Assembly: GCF_001661265.1 (NCBI RefSeq)
Contig: NW_017567018.1
Span: 205,815 to 269,814 of the forward strand
DNA: 64,000 bases
Source: Saitoella complicata NRRL Y-17804
Taxonomy: Eukaryota; Ascomycota; Saitoellomycetes; Saitoellales; Saitoellaceae
Reading direction: 5' to 3'
This document shows, piece after piece, positions 22,566 to 31,516 of the stretch. The position numbers and the translations under genes are program-made. Numbering within the stretch: position 1 is the stretch's first letter; the number at the start of each line of letters is the position of its first letter. Under the pieces are notes generated by a model that worked only from the letters and a program-made list of their open reading frames with translations, was not told the DNA's origin and searched no databases.

Positions 22566-22976
22566 CTTGATGCCAACAACCCTAACAAGAGTGATGCCAT
22601 CAACCTCGTCGTGCTGGAAGATTCTATAGCGACAGGTTCAGGATGTTCCCTGTAGACGACTCACACGCAGTCTATCTCGCCAGTCGCACGCGTACGATTG
22701 ACCATGGGGGGAGCGCACGAGACCTCCCGTAAATGAAGGTCCCTACAGGCTCGTATGACACCACGCACCGGCTCACCGGACGTACCGGGACTGACAGGAA
22801 GCCCATCGCTGTCCAGGACCATCTACTGTACACTTCAGACCCACCACCACCAAAAGCCCCCTTCAAGCCCGCCCACTCCTCCACAATGCCCCTTAAGCTT
22901 CCTCTTCCCCGTATCCTCGAGCCCAAGCTCCCAGGCTGACATCCTTCCGTCATCAGCCCTCCCTTAACTTTTCCTC

Positions 22977-23555
22977 TCATCCGTCGTCAAACCTAGCCTT
23001 GCAATTTGGAGCTCGCTGTGCGCTCGCATCATCCGCGAACCGAGCACTCGTGGCGTATCTTAAAGTGTGGATCCAGTGCAGCTGCGTGATGGGGTGGCAG
23101 GCGGCGGGCGGCGAATGGCTTCGTGTAAACTTAGGGATTAAGGGATGGAGGATGGAGCGAGTGCACGGTGTTAATAGTATGTGCGACAAGGGGCTACGGA
23201 AGGTATGGTTGAGACAGCTGGGTGGTGCCGGGGTCACATTGGGAACGGGAGCGTCGACGTCCTCCCATAAGGAGAGCTGGCGGAGAATAGCCATAGCGGT
23301 ACAAAAGGCAGCTCCAGATCGACCGGCATCATCAATTGGATGAGCTGACATGACCTTGCAAACAAATCCAAGTTGATTACGTTCAGTTCTCGTTCTCCGG
23401 CTGTCTTCTATTAAGGGGCCACTTGTCTCTGCCAGAAACTCCGTAGCTTGCAGGGCTGTGCGCGAGGCCGAGACACCCGCATACACCCCCGTACAACCAC
23501 TACACCACCAATCTATCACAGACTTTAAGGGATGGAAAAGATTAACGACCGCCAT
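22977..23555 (-). CDS. Doubtful 192-codon frame
   Basis: An ATG-initiated frame in the long promoter interval. It is Pro/Ser/Thr/Arg-mixed without a signal peptide, membrane helix or domain that I recognise. Its length is only mildly unusual by chance in 50% GC DNA. Most probably not a gene. Confidence 0.12.
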   Translation of the reverse strand: MAVVNLFHPLKSVIDWWCSGCTGVYAGVSASRTALQATEFLAETSGPLIEDSRRTRTERNQLGFVCKVMSAHPIDDAGRSGAAFCTAMAILRQLSLWEDVDAPVPNVTPAPPSCLNHTFRSPLSHILLTPCTRSILHPLIPKFTRSHSPPAACHPITQLHWIHTLRYATSARFADDASAQRAPNCKARFDDG

Positions 23556-23746
23556 ATGGAGTAACGGTGTCTGTGCGTCTGGGATCCGTGCACGTACTTT
23601 AAGGAGGTCAGAGGGAGAGTGCGGACGGTGGGATTGCGTAGGTGGTTCTCAGGTTGAGTGGGGGATGAGCACCACGATGGTTTGCGATAGACGTCACCGT
23701 CTTTCTCTTCGTTCTCGCTCGCTTCCCCTTTCCTGGAGGTGGTGGA

Positions 23747-23754
23747 TATAAAAA
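23747..23754 (+). promoter_or_regulatory. TATA box of the Thr-rich secreted protein gene
   Basis: TATAAAAA, about 200 bp upstream of the ATG at 23951, followed by a pyrimidine-rich leader. A GACGTCA half-CRE lies about 60 bp further upstream. The strong TATA suggests an inducible, highly expressed gene. Confidence 0.55.
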
Positions 23755-23950
23755 GGGATGGTTCGCCCGGTCAGTTGGGAGGAGTATCCAACCAAAATAC
23801 CAATCGACCGAGTCTTCGAGCTACGAGGCTTCCGACCTTTCGTTCAACCTTACCTTTTCGTATTGTTCATCCGCTCGCTGTATCGACCGTCGTTACAGTA
23901 CACCCAACAACCCTCTCGTTAACTTTCTTTCCCAAATCAACGACACGAGG

Positions 23951-26704
23951 ATGCGCACATCCCTCCTCGCATCAATCCTCCTCGCAGCCCCCTGGGTCGC
24001 CTCGGCACTCCCCACCACCTCTACCTCCCCCGACACCCTCACCTCATTGGAGTCAGCCCTCCTCAACGCCACCGAATCCACCGGCGAAACCTATGGCCTC
24101 GTCTGCATGCTCGCCCCACTCCACCCGGACATCAAAGATGTTACGGCGACGACGGTGGTAGGTGGGGTTAGGTATATGACCGTGACCGAGTTCATGGCTA
24201 CGGAGACTGTGTATATGGGTGTTGACGCTACTTGGTCGACCTTCGTTCCTGCTCCCACCGCTCCTACGGCTGTGGTTACCGAGACGGTGGGTACGGGTGA
24301 GGTGGAGACTGAGACGAAGACTGTTACTTCTACGCTTGTTCATACTGTCGACGCACTTACTACCGTGTGCCCTTCGCGTGGAACATACACTTTGACACTC
24401 ACCCCTCCTGCCCACGCTTCGGATGTTACGTCGATAACGCCGGTGACGAGTACCACATTCGTCCGTTCCCCCCAAACCGTGACAATCACAGACGGCGGAC
24501 CCTGGGTCATCACCGAAACGAAGACGATCACGGTGGAGGAGGCGCACAAGACCGCCATTATCGTCATCGGCGGTTCGGAAACGCGCACAAAGACGATTCA
24601 TGTTCCTACGGTTACGCCGGGTGGGTACCAAGTCATCACTGACACGATCTACGAGACTGTCACACTCCCCGGTGGGGATGGGGAGGTGTCGACGCAGACT
24701 GTGACGAGCACGTATTCCGTTCCTACTGTTGTGCATACTGAGACGATGACGGTTACTGAGGGTGAGGGGTCTGAGACGAGTGTTGTCACGAAGACCATCA
24801 CCGAGACCCTTCCTGTCGAGACTGAGTACACTACTGCGTATACGACTACTGTTGCTGGTGGGGCGGAGACTGTCGTTACGGAGACTGTGACTGAAACGAT
24901 TGAGTACCCTACGAGCATTGCTACCCTCGTCAAGGAGGTCGTTACGTCTGTCTACACGATCACCAGCGAGGGTACCCCGGTCGTTACTACCGAGACGATC
25001 ACCCAGACCGTCGTCCCGCCGGTCGAGACTGTGGTGACGACTGAGTACACCACCACCATCTTCGGTACCCCCGTCCCCGTTACCGAGACCATCACCTCCA
25101 CCATCACTCCCACCCCCCCGGCTGTCACCGATGTCGTCACATCCGTCTATACCACCACCCTCGGTGGGGCGGAGACGGTCGTCACTGAGACGGTTACGCA
25201 GACCCTCCCGGCGGAGGTTTTGACGGAGACGGTGGTGAGTACGGTTAGTTTGCCGAGTGGGGGGGTTAGTACTTTGACGGATGTCATTACGGTTACGACG
25301 CCTGTTGGTGGGGGGACGGTTACTACTACCACTACTACTTCGCCTGCTGGAGGTGAGACGATTACTACCCCCACTGGTGGTGACTCGACCACTCCCTCTG
25401 GCTCTACTGGTACGTCTACTACCTGCACTGACACCACTCCCACCGGTGGAAACACCACCCCCGCCACGCCCACCACGACGGCCTTGACGCCTCCTGGTGT
25501 CATCCCGGTCATTCCTTCCGTTCCGTTTGCGAACACCTCTGTCACTATCACTATTCCTGTCTCGACCGGTGCTTCTCCCACGAGTACTTGTACCGACTTG
25601 ACTGGTGTGGTTGGTAGCATCACCGCTACGCCGTCCGGATCTACTCCTTCTACTACCGGTACTCCTTCCGGTACGACGACTACTGATCTTCCTGTTTCCA
25701 CCTCTTGCGTCGCCAGCTTCAAGAACTTGGGCAATACCGGAGGCTCCTGCTACGGCAAGTGGACCTCCTGGAACAACTGGATTTCGGGCTGGAAAGACGA
25801 GATGGACAACGTCAACACTTGTATTCCTGGGTCCGAGACCCCCGCTACTCCTTCCGAGTGCGCGAACCTCGATGACGTCGTCGGGCAACTCACTGATGCC
25901 TTGTCTGGTGACCTTGACAGTTGCTTCGATGATTTAAAGAAGGAGCTTCAGAAGCGACCGGAGCTGACCGAAGATCATTGCGAGGCCTTGGTTGGGGAGT
26001 TGAAGGCCAGTTTCGCGGGTGACTATGTTACGTGTGCGCACAACGCGGTTAAGAGCCCCCGTGCGACGTGCAAGGACAAGACTGGCAACGTTGTCACTTC
26101 TGCCAAGAAGGTCAAGAGAACTTCCTTCGGTGTTGACGCCGATCTCTCGACTTACTTCTCGAACCTTGGGGCAGGCCTTACCTGTACCGATTCCACTGCT
26201 GAGGACGTCTCATCTTGTAACGCCGGTTCTTGGTGGGCCGACGCCGCCGGTCTCTCCGCTGTCTTCACCGGTAACAAGTGGAACTACGGAGGTGCTTGGT
26301 CTAACGACTGGTGGAACTGGAACACCGACGAGTGTCAGATCCCCGACTCTACTCCAGACTTCTGCTCGGACTCTACCAATGTGATGACCTACTACCCTTG
26401 GCTCGTCTACCAGGTTCGTGAGGAGATCATTGGCAAGTTGACTGACAAGATGAGCAACGGCGGTACTTGGTCCGCGACTTTGACTGCCAGTTGCCAGGCT
26501 AAGGGATTGGGTGACCTTAACTTTGACGCGGAGTTGGATAATGTTCGTGACGGTTGTCAGGGCAAGGCTTGGGGTGCGGATGGAAGCTTGAGTGCGAGCA
26601 CCCAGCTCTGTTCGATTGCCAGTAAAGTCAACCAGCTTACGTACGGTGTTTGTACGGCGTTGAAGAGTGATTGGACCAGCAACCACTCTGGACGTTCCAA
26701 CTAG
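23951..26704 (+). CDS. Large secreted Thr-rich protein with a Cys/Trp-rich C-terminal region
   Basis: Single exon, 917 aa. Signal peptide MRTSLLASILLAAPWVASA, with likely cleavage before LPTT. Residues about 60-545 are Thr/Val-rich and consist of degenerate beta-type repeats built on TETVT / VVTETITQT, with larger units carrying GGAETVVTETVT. They are probably heavily O-glycosylated, like a fungal stalk. Residues about 585-917 form a Cys- and Trp-rich region with two related halves: WNNWISGWKDEM then CIP and TP.EC, and WSNDWWNWNTDE then CQIP and TP.FC. There is no C-terminal hydrophobic tail, so no GPI anchor is expected. A KKVKR site in the middle could be a Kex2-type cleavage site. It could be a wall or adhesive protein. 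I do not recognise the C-terminal domain. Confidence 0.85.
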   Translation: MRTSLLASILLAAPWVASALPTTSTSPDTLTSLESALLNATESTGETYGLVCMLAPLHPDIKDVTATTVVGGVRYMTVTEFMATETVYMGVDATWSTFVPAPTAPTAVVTETVGTGEVETETKTVTSTLVHTVDALTTVCPSRGTYTLTLTPPAHASDVTSITPVTSTTFVRSPQTVTITDGGPWVITETKTITVEEAHKTAIIVIGGSETRTKTIHVPTVTPGGYQVITDTIYETVTLPGGDGEVSTQTVTSTYSVPTVVHTETMTVTEGEGSETSVVTKTITETLPVETEYTTAYTTTVAGGAETVVTETVTETIEYPTSIATLVKEVVTSVYTITSEGTPVVTTETITQTVVPPVETVVTTEYTTTIFGTPVPVTETITSTITPTPPAVTDVVTSVYTTTLGGAETVVTETVTQTLPAEVLTETVVSTVSLPSGGVSTLTDVITVTTPVGGGTVTTTTTTSPAGGETITTPTGGDSTTPSGSTGTSTTCTDTTPTGGNTTPATPTTTALTPPGVIPVIPSVPFANTSVTITIPVSTGASPTSTCTDLTGVVGSITATPSGSTPSTTGTPSGTTTTDLPVSTSCVASFKNLGNTGGSCYGKWTSWNNWISGWKDEMDNVNTCIPGSETPATPSECANLDDVVGQLTDALSGDLDSCFDDLKKELQKRPELTEDHCEALVGELKASFAGDYVTCAHNAVKSPRATCKDKTGNVVTSAKKVKRTSFGVDADLSTYFSNLGAGLTCTDSTAEDVSSCNAGSWWADAAGLSAVFTGNKWNYGGAWSNDWWNWNTDECQIPDSTPDFCSDSTNVMTYYPWLVYQVREEIIGKLTDKMSNGGTWSATLTASCQAKGLGDLNFDAELDNVRDGCQGKAWGADGSLSASTQLCSIASKVNQLTYGVCTALKSDWTSNHSGRSN

Positions 26705-27128
26705 CAGACGTCTTGAATGATGGTCCGTACGATTGAGGTGACTTGAGAAATATTTTTGCGAGAAGATTCAGTGTATATGCTCATGCTTTGGATGGATGGA
26801 TCATGGGATCATGGTGATCGCTATGCATGCCAGGAGGATTGAGAAAGACGAATTTGGATTTACTTTGGGACATTTACTTTACAACTTACAACTTACTGCC
26901 TGTAATTTACCTAATATTTAACTTTTCTGAACTTTTGCCGTGCGAACTTAATCGGCGAGCATCTCCAAGTCTGACAGCTTGTGGGGCTGCGGGTTCCTAC
27001 TTGGGTGTGGTCGCTCTCGTAGAACATTCGGGAATTGAGAAGAAGCTGAACTTTAAATAGGTCTCAACGAAACCACTACAACAATCTCTCCAATTGCCAT
27101 TGCAAACAATCAAGAGCAACCAGCAGCT
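26705..27128. other. CYP40 promoter interval with heat-shock element
   Basis: 424 bp between tandem plus-strand genes. It contains the HSE listed separately and nothing else recognised. Confidence 0.5.
27021..27035 (+). promoter_or_regulatory. Heat-shock element (three contiguous nGAAn units)
   Basis: AGAAC-ATTCG-GGAAT forms three perfect alternating nGAAn/nTTCn pentamers. A further GAA follows a few bases on. It ends 93 bp upstream of the CYP40 ATG. It fits HSF control of an Hsp90 co-chaperone. The match is direct; HSF binding is inferred. Confidence 0.75.
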
Positions 27129-28253
27129 ATGTCTATCTCTGAAGTCCGTCCTCGCGTCTTCTTCGACATCACCATCGGCAACCAGAAAGCCGGCCGTGTG
27201 GTCTTCGAACTCTATTCCGATGTCGTCCCCAAGACCGCTGAGAACTTCCGCGCCCTCTGTACCGGCGAGAAAGGCACGAGCAAGGTTGGAAAGCCATTGC
27301 ACTTCAAAGGCTCCACCTTCCACCGCGTCATCAAGAACTTCATGATTCAGGGTGGAGACTTCACCGCTGGTAACGGAACAGGTGGTGAGTCAATCTACGG
27401 CGAGAAATTCGAGGACGAGAATTTTGAGAAGGTTCATGATCGGCCTTTCTTGTTGTCCATGGCGAATGCTGGGCCGGGAACGAATGGGAGTCAGTTTTTC
27501 GTGACGACGACGGCGACGCCGCATTTGGATGGGAAACATGTTGTTTTTGGAGAGGTTATTAGTGGGAAGAGTGTTGTGCGACGGGTTGAGAACACGGAGA
27601 CTGAGACGGGTGATAAGCCTGTTGAGGCATGTGTGATCGCGGACTGTGGTGAGCTTCCGGAGGATGCCAAGATTGAAACGGGACCTGACCCGACGGGTGA
27701 TATGTACGAGGACTACCCCGAAGATCACGAGGGATACCCTGAGTCCCTCACGCCTGAAGAGATTTTGAAGGTTGCGACGGCGATTAAGGAGATTGGAAAC
27801 GGACAGTTCAAGGCTGGAAACTTGGCGGTCGCGATCGAGAAATACCAGAAGGCACTGCGATACCTGAACGAGCACCCCATCGCAGCCGAGGACGAAGACC
27901 CGAAACTCACGGCCTCCTTCAACGCCCTTCGCATCTCTATCCACTCCAACTCCGCCCTCATCTACAACAAGCTCTCCCAGCCCTCTCTCGCCGCTAAATC
28001 CGCAACAAACGCACTCTCAATCACCGGACTCTCGGACAGCGACAAGGCAAAGGCTCTGTACAGACGTGGTGTTGCGAAGGTTAAGTTGGGAAGTGACGAT
28101 GAGGCCGAAGAGGATTTGAAGGGTGCATTGGAAGTCATGGCTGCGGGAGATGCGGGACGGGCCGCAATTGAGAAGGAATTGGCGGGATTGAAGAGGAAGA
28201 GGGCGGAGGCAATCAAGAAGCAGAAGGCGGCGTATTCGAAGATGTTTGCATAG
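27129..28253 (+). CDS. cpr6: Cyclophilin-40 (CPR6/CPR7-type), Hsp90 co-chaperone
   Basis: Single exon, 374 aa. The cyclophilin domain is at about residues 8-172: [34 protein letters not shown] with the catalytic Arg, [11 protein letters not shown], and [12 protein letters not shown]. The variable CYP40 loop is present (STKVGKPLH-type segment). Residues about 215-360 carry three TPRs ([60 protein letters not shown]) that bind the Hsp90 MEEVD tail. A basic tail ([20 protein letters not shown]) ends the protein. It acts as a peptidyl-prolyl isomerase and co-chaperone in the cytosol. Confidence 0.97.
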   Translation: MSISEVRPRVFFDITIGNQKAGRVVFELYSDVVPKTAENFRALCTGEKGTSKVGKPLHFKGSTFHRVIKNFMIQGGDFTAGNGTGGESIYGEKFEDENFEKVHDRPFLLSMANAGPGTNGSQFFVTTTATPHLDGKHVVFGEVISGKSVVRRVENTETETGDKPVEACVIADCGELPEDAKIETGPDPTGDMYEDYPEDHEGYPESLTPEEILKVATAIKEIGNGQFKAGNLAVAIEKYQKALRYLNEHPIAAEDEDPKLTASFNALRISIHSNSALIYNKLSQPSLAAKSATNALSITGLSDSDKAKALYRRGVAKVKLGSDDEAEEDLKGALEVMAAGDAGRAAIEKELAGLKRKRAEAIKKQKAAYSKMFA

Positions 28254-28497
28254 AGGAGCATGAGAGGAGGATTGCAATTGCATTGAGGGGTAAGATACGA
28301 TAGTATACCAAGACGTGCATCTCAGGATTTAGCTTTAATTCATATGGATTAATTCATACCCGTGGATGAGCTCGAGTCGTCTTGCGCCGCGGGGTGCTCG
28401 TACATCCTGTGGCGCAGCTGGCTCGTCAAATCCCAGACCTTGATCGATTCAGGTTTCTCACAGCCCCTTCCTCCCTACCGGCTCAGTGATCAGCAAT

Positions 28498-29176
28498 ATG
28501 CAAGAGTTCGTCCTCCCCGTTTACACCACCCACAAGGTTTACGCTGCACTTTACACCTCCGTCACCAATGCGGCCGAGATCCGCGATAAACTGTTGGCTG
28601 GGGATGAGGATTATGAGTATGCGTTTATTGATGCGACGACGGTATGTCTCCTCTCATCCCCTACAGTGGGGATTCGGGCATCCTGTTTGGATGAGTAGCT
28701 AATGAGATCACAGGTCGTCGGCGTAAAGCAGATCCTAGCAGCGGCGTTCCGTGCGATCCATGACGCTGAAGACGGAAAGCTGAAAACAAGGAATGTGCAC
28801 AGCGAAACCGTGTTCTCATTATCTGCCAACAACAACGTATGCCTCCCCTCTCCCTTCGCCTACCCTCTTTCATCCTCAGTACTGACCAATTTGTGTTCAG
28901 ATCGGCGACGCTCTCCGCCGTTTCGGCATAACTCCAGCCACAACCTCCCTTCTCTGCGTCAAAATTCTCCCTTCCTCTACTCGATCTCCCGCCGAACACC
29001 TTGCGTCACTCGTCCAGGGCGAGGAGGTCGAGGTTAGTGATGAGGTCTTGAGGAAGGGTGTTGATATGAAAGCGGTGAGGAAGAACTATAAATTGGGGCA
29101 GGGGGAGAGGTGGGAGGATGCGCAGGAGGTTGAGAGTGTTGTTTTGGGGTTGATGGCGTTGAGGGGGGTTGCGTGA
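28498..29176 (+). CDS. cgi121: CGI121, EKC/KEOPS complex subunit
   Basis: Three exons: 28498-28641, 28714-28836 and 28901-29176. The introns are 72 nt (GCTAAT branch) and 64 nt (ACTGACC branch). Both are phase 0. The product is 180 aa, the family length. It begins MQEFVLPVYTTHKVYAAL and has FIDATTVVGVKQILAAAFRA, LKTRNVHSETVFSLSANNN and IGDALRRFGI. In KEOPS, Cgi121 binds Bud32 and tRNA and supports t6A37 modification; it also affects telomere maintenance in yeast. The two introns both fall between conserved blocks, and only the spliced frame is continuous. Start at the only upstream in-frame ATG. Confidence 0.94.
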
Positions 29177-30328
29177 GGGAGGTGAAGGTGTTTTGTGTGG
29201 AAGGAAGATCGAGGATCGAGGATCAAGAGCCTGAGTCCTGACACTTGACGAGGAGGTCAAGGCCCGAAATCGCGGGTTCACAGTTTTGGGTTGTGATATG
29301 CCGGAACGGCGTTGTGCTCGCAGCGTATGGTATGATTCGACCTGCGTTAAGCACAGCTGTAGGCAATGGCCTTCACGGGAGCATGCGGAGGCATTGGTCA
29401 GGTATGGAGCGCGACGGGGACCCTACAACGTTAATGATGTGTATCATTGATTACTGCAGCAGCGTGCTATCGATGTACGGAAGGAGAAGGGGAGTATAGG
29501 TTTATCGGCATTATCGAACATGTATGCATGCTTTACCCTACCTACTCCCATGACGCCCCGTCCCATCACCTAGAGCGGCGCATTGCGCGGAACCCACGCT
29601 CTTCGAAGACGAAAGGACACCCCAATTCGTGAACCTACATCAGCATACACTGCAGTCCGAGGAATTGATAGGTCAGCTCTCTACAAATTACTTCACAAAG
29701 TTAAGGGTCGCAAGGGTTCCTTTCATGTCTTGGCTACCGACGCCGCGAAACGCCGGAGCGCGCGCAAACACCCGAAAGCGCTGCCTACGGACAAAGCCTG
29801 CCGAGGGAGGGTCCTTGTCCTTGTTTGCCCGTTGGTTCCGGAGATGGAAGAGCTCGAAGCAAACGACTCATTTGCTTGCACTTGAAGGACGAGTATCACG
29901 ACGAGACGGACGTTACTCTGGAGAAAGTCCAAGGATAGACTTCCGGCTACTGCACCTGCGCGCTTTACACGCAGGTATTCCCGCACTGATCGACCGGCTG
30001 ACGTATTGCTCCAAGCTTTCGACAGCATACAACCCCAAGCCCTTAAGACGAAAGGTGCTCGCTGTCTCTATTGAGTACGGTTACGGCTAAACGACAAGAC
30101 GAACGGGTTGATTGCGATATTGAGCTCGGCGTTTCGAGTTCGCCACACTCTATCGCTAATATACGCATACGACTCGGGTACATCAACCCCTCTTATCCCC
30201 ATTCTCGATTACTCATCCATCCAACTCGCCAAATACCTCCGCTTTTACCATTCGAGGATTCAGAAAGCGAATACACTCATCAGAAGACAAAACATTCACA
30301 ATACTACACAACACAGAGGCAGGCAAGA
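29177..30328. other. 1.15-kb interval upstream of the kinase
   Basis: No supported gene. Frames at 29583-30090 lack ATG starts or recognisable domains. Nothing else recognised. Confidence 0.4.
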
Positions 30329-31516
30329 ATGCCTTGGTCATCATACACTTTACCAACTGACCGCGACCCACTCCCACCCCCAACGACCCCCAAATCAACC
30401 TTCCAATTCGCCTTCGAGCGGGCTCATCCTGCTTCTTCCCACCCAATTCCGACCACGACACCTACGTCAACGTCACTACACCTCGCACGCACCCCCTCTT
30501 CCACCTCCTACCGCGAGGGCTTCCGACCTGCAACACCGGCATTATCGATGTCAGCGTACAGCCCACCAAGTACGCCTTCCCTCAGTGCCAAGGATCCGGA
30601 GAGTCCGGTGCCGGTGAGGGTGCATGAGTACGGCTCATCCTACGCTTCCTCGTATCACTCTTCCTATTCTTCTACCGACGAAACAGCAGCTGCGGAGAGG
30701 GAGAGGGAGAGCAGGAGGGGGGTCTTGGGAAGTGGTTATCATTCCACTGTGTATCTGAAGAGTTATCCAGACGGATCACGTTATGCGCTCAAGTCTGCAC
30801 ATTCGCCACATGACCTGGATCTTCTACATCATGAATACACGGTTCTTTCTGCGCTGCACGCGTCTGAAACTATGGAGGGGATTATCAGTGCTTATGCGCT
30901 TACTGATGCTGGATTGGAATTGGAGTGGGCGGATATGGGGGATGCGTGGTCGTATGTTCGCACGCGTGGTCCACTTGGGAAGAGCTTGTGGTTATGGGTC
31001 GCACATAAGCTCGTTTGCGCTGTGGAAGGATTGCAGGCGAGGAAATGCGTACATGGCGATATTAAGCCGCATAACGTACTCTTGTCTTCTTCTTCCTCCA
31101 ACTCCGATTCAGATTCAGGTTCAGATTACCCGGAGCCGAAGTTGGGTGATTTCGCATCTGCACGTATGCCTGGCGTCGAGGGTGAGGGATTGGTTGAGGG
31201 GGTATTGACGCCTGCTTATGCCGCTCCTGAGCTCCTTATCTCATCTGCTGCTCCATCGACCTCCTCTGATACCTTTAGTCTTGGACTCACACTTCTTGCA
31301 CTCGCGACGGGTCGTGAACCGTATGAAGGCCGGAGTAAATGGGAGAGTGTCGGGTGGGCCGCGAGAGGGGAGTGGTGGCGTGGCGTTGGTGTTGAGGTAT
31401 TGGAGATGGGGGATGTTGTTAGGGAAGTTGTTGGAGTGATGTGTGCCCGTGGGCCCGGAGAGAGGATGAGTTTGGAGGAGGTTAGGATGATGATTGAGAA
31501 GGAGATGGAGGGGTGA
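30329..31516 (+). CDS. Divergent protein kinase-fold protein (HGD / DFA variant)
   Basis: Single exon, 395 aa from the ATG at 30329 (MPWSSYTLPTDRD). The open frame continues upstream without another ATG. Residues 1-125 are Ser/Pro/Thr-rich and disordered. The kinase domain runs from about 130 to 390: GSGYHSTVYL glycine loop, RYALK lysine, HGDIKPHNVLL catalytic loop (HGD in place of HRD), DFASAR (DFA in place of DFG) and LTPAYAAPELL. It therefore keeps the ATP lysine and catalytic Asp, lacks the RD arginine and has Ala after the metal-binding Asp. A Ser/Asp-rich insert (SSSSSNSDSDSGSD) follows the catalytic loop. It is probably a fungal lineage-specific Ser/Thr kinase; substrate unknown. Confidence 0.82.
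   Translation: MPWSSYTLPTDRDPLPPPTTPKSTFQFAFERAHPASSHPIPTTTPTSTSLHLARTPSSTSYREGFRPATPALSMSAYSPPSTPSLSAKDPESPVPVRVHEYGSSYASSYHSSYSSTDETAAAERERESRRGVLGSGYHSTVYLKSYPDGSRYALKSAHSPHDLDLLHHEYTVLSALHASETMEGIISAYALTDAGLELEWADMGDAWSYVRTRGPLGKSLWLWVAHKLVCAVEGLQARKCVHGDIKPHNVLLSSSSSNSDSDSGSDYPEPKLGDFASARMPGVEGEGLVEGVLTPAYAAPELLISSAAPSTSSDTFSLGLTLLALATGREPYEGRSKWESVGWAARGEWWRGVGVEVLEMGDVVREVVGVMCARGPGERMSLEEVRMMIEKEMEG

Larger units (their letters stand above)
22445..23950. other. 1.5-kb promoter interval
   Basis: It lies between the calcofluor-type gene and the Thr-rich secreted gene, transcribed away from each other. It contains the CRE, STRE and TATA elements listed separately. The minus-strand frame 22977-23555 (192 codons, ATG start) has no recognised motif and is listed only as a possibility. 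The length suggests complex control of the secreted gene. Confidence 0.5.

Noticed and set aside
24053-25888. 611-codon minus-strand frame opposite the Thr-rich protein
   Set aside because: Arg/Asn/Gly/Asp composition is the antisense of Thr/Val repeats; no start context or domain.
29629-30090. 153-codon frame before the kinase
   Set aside because: Starts with GTG, no domain and overlaps the kinase 5' region.
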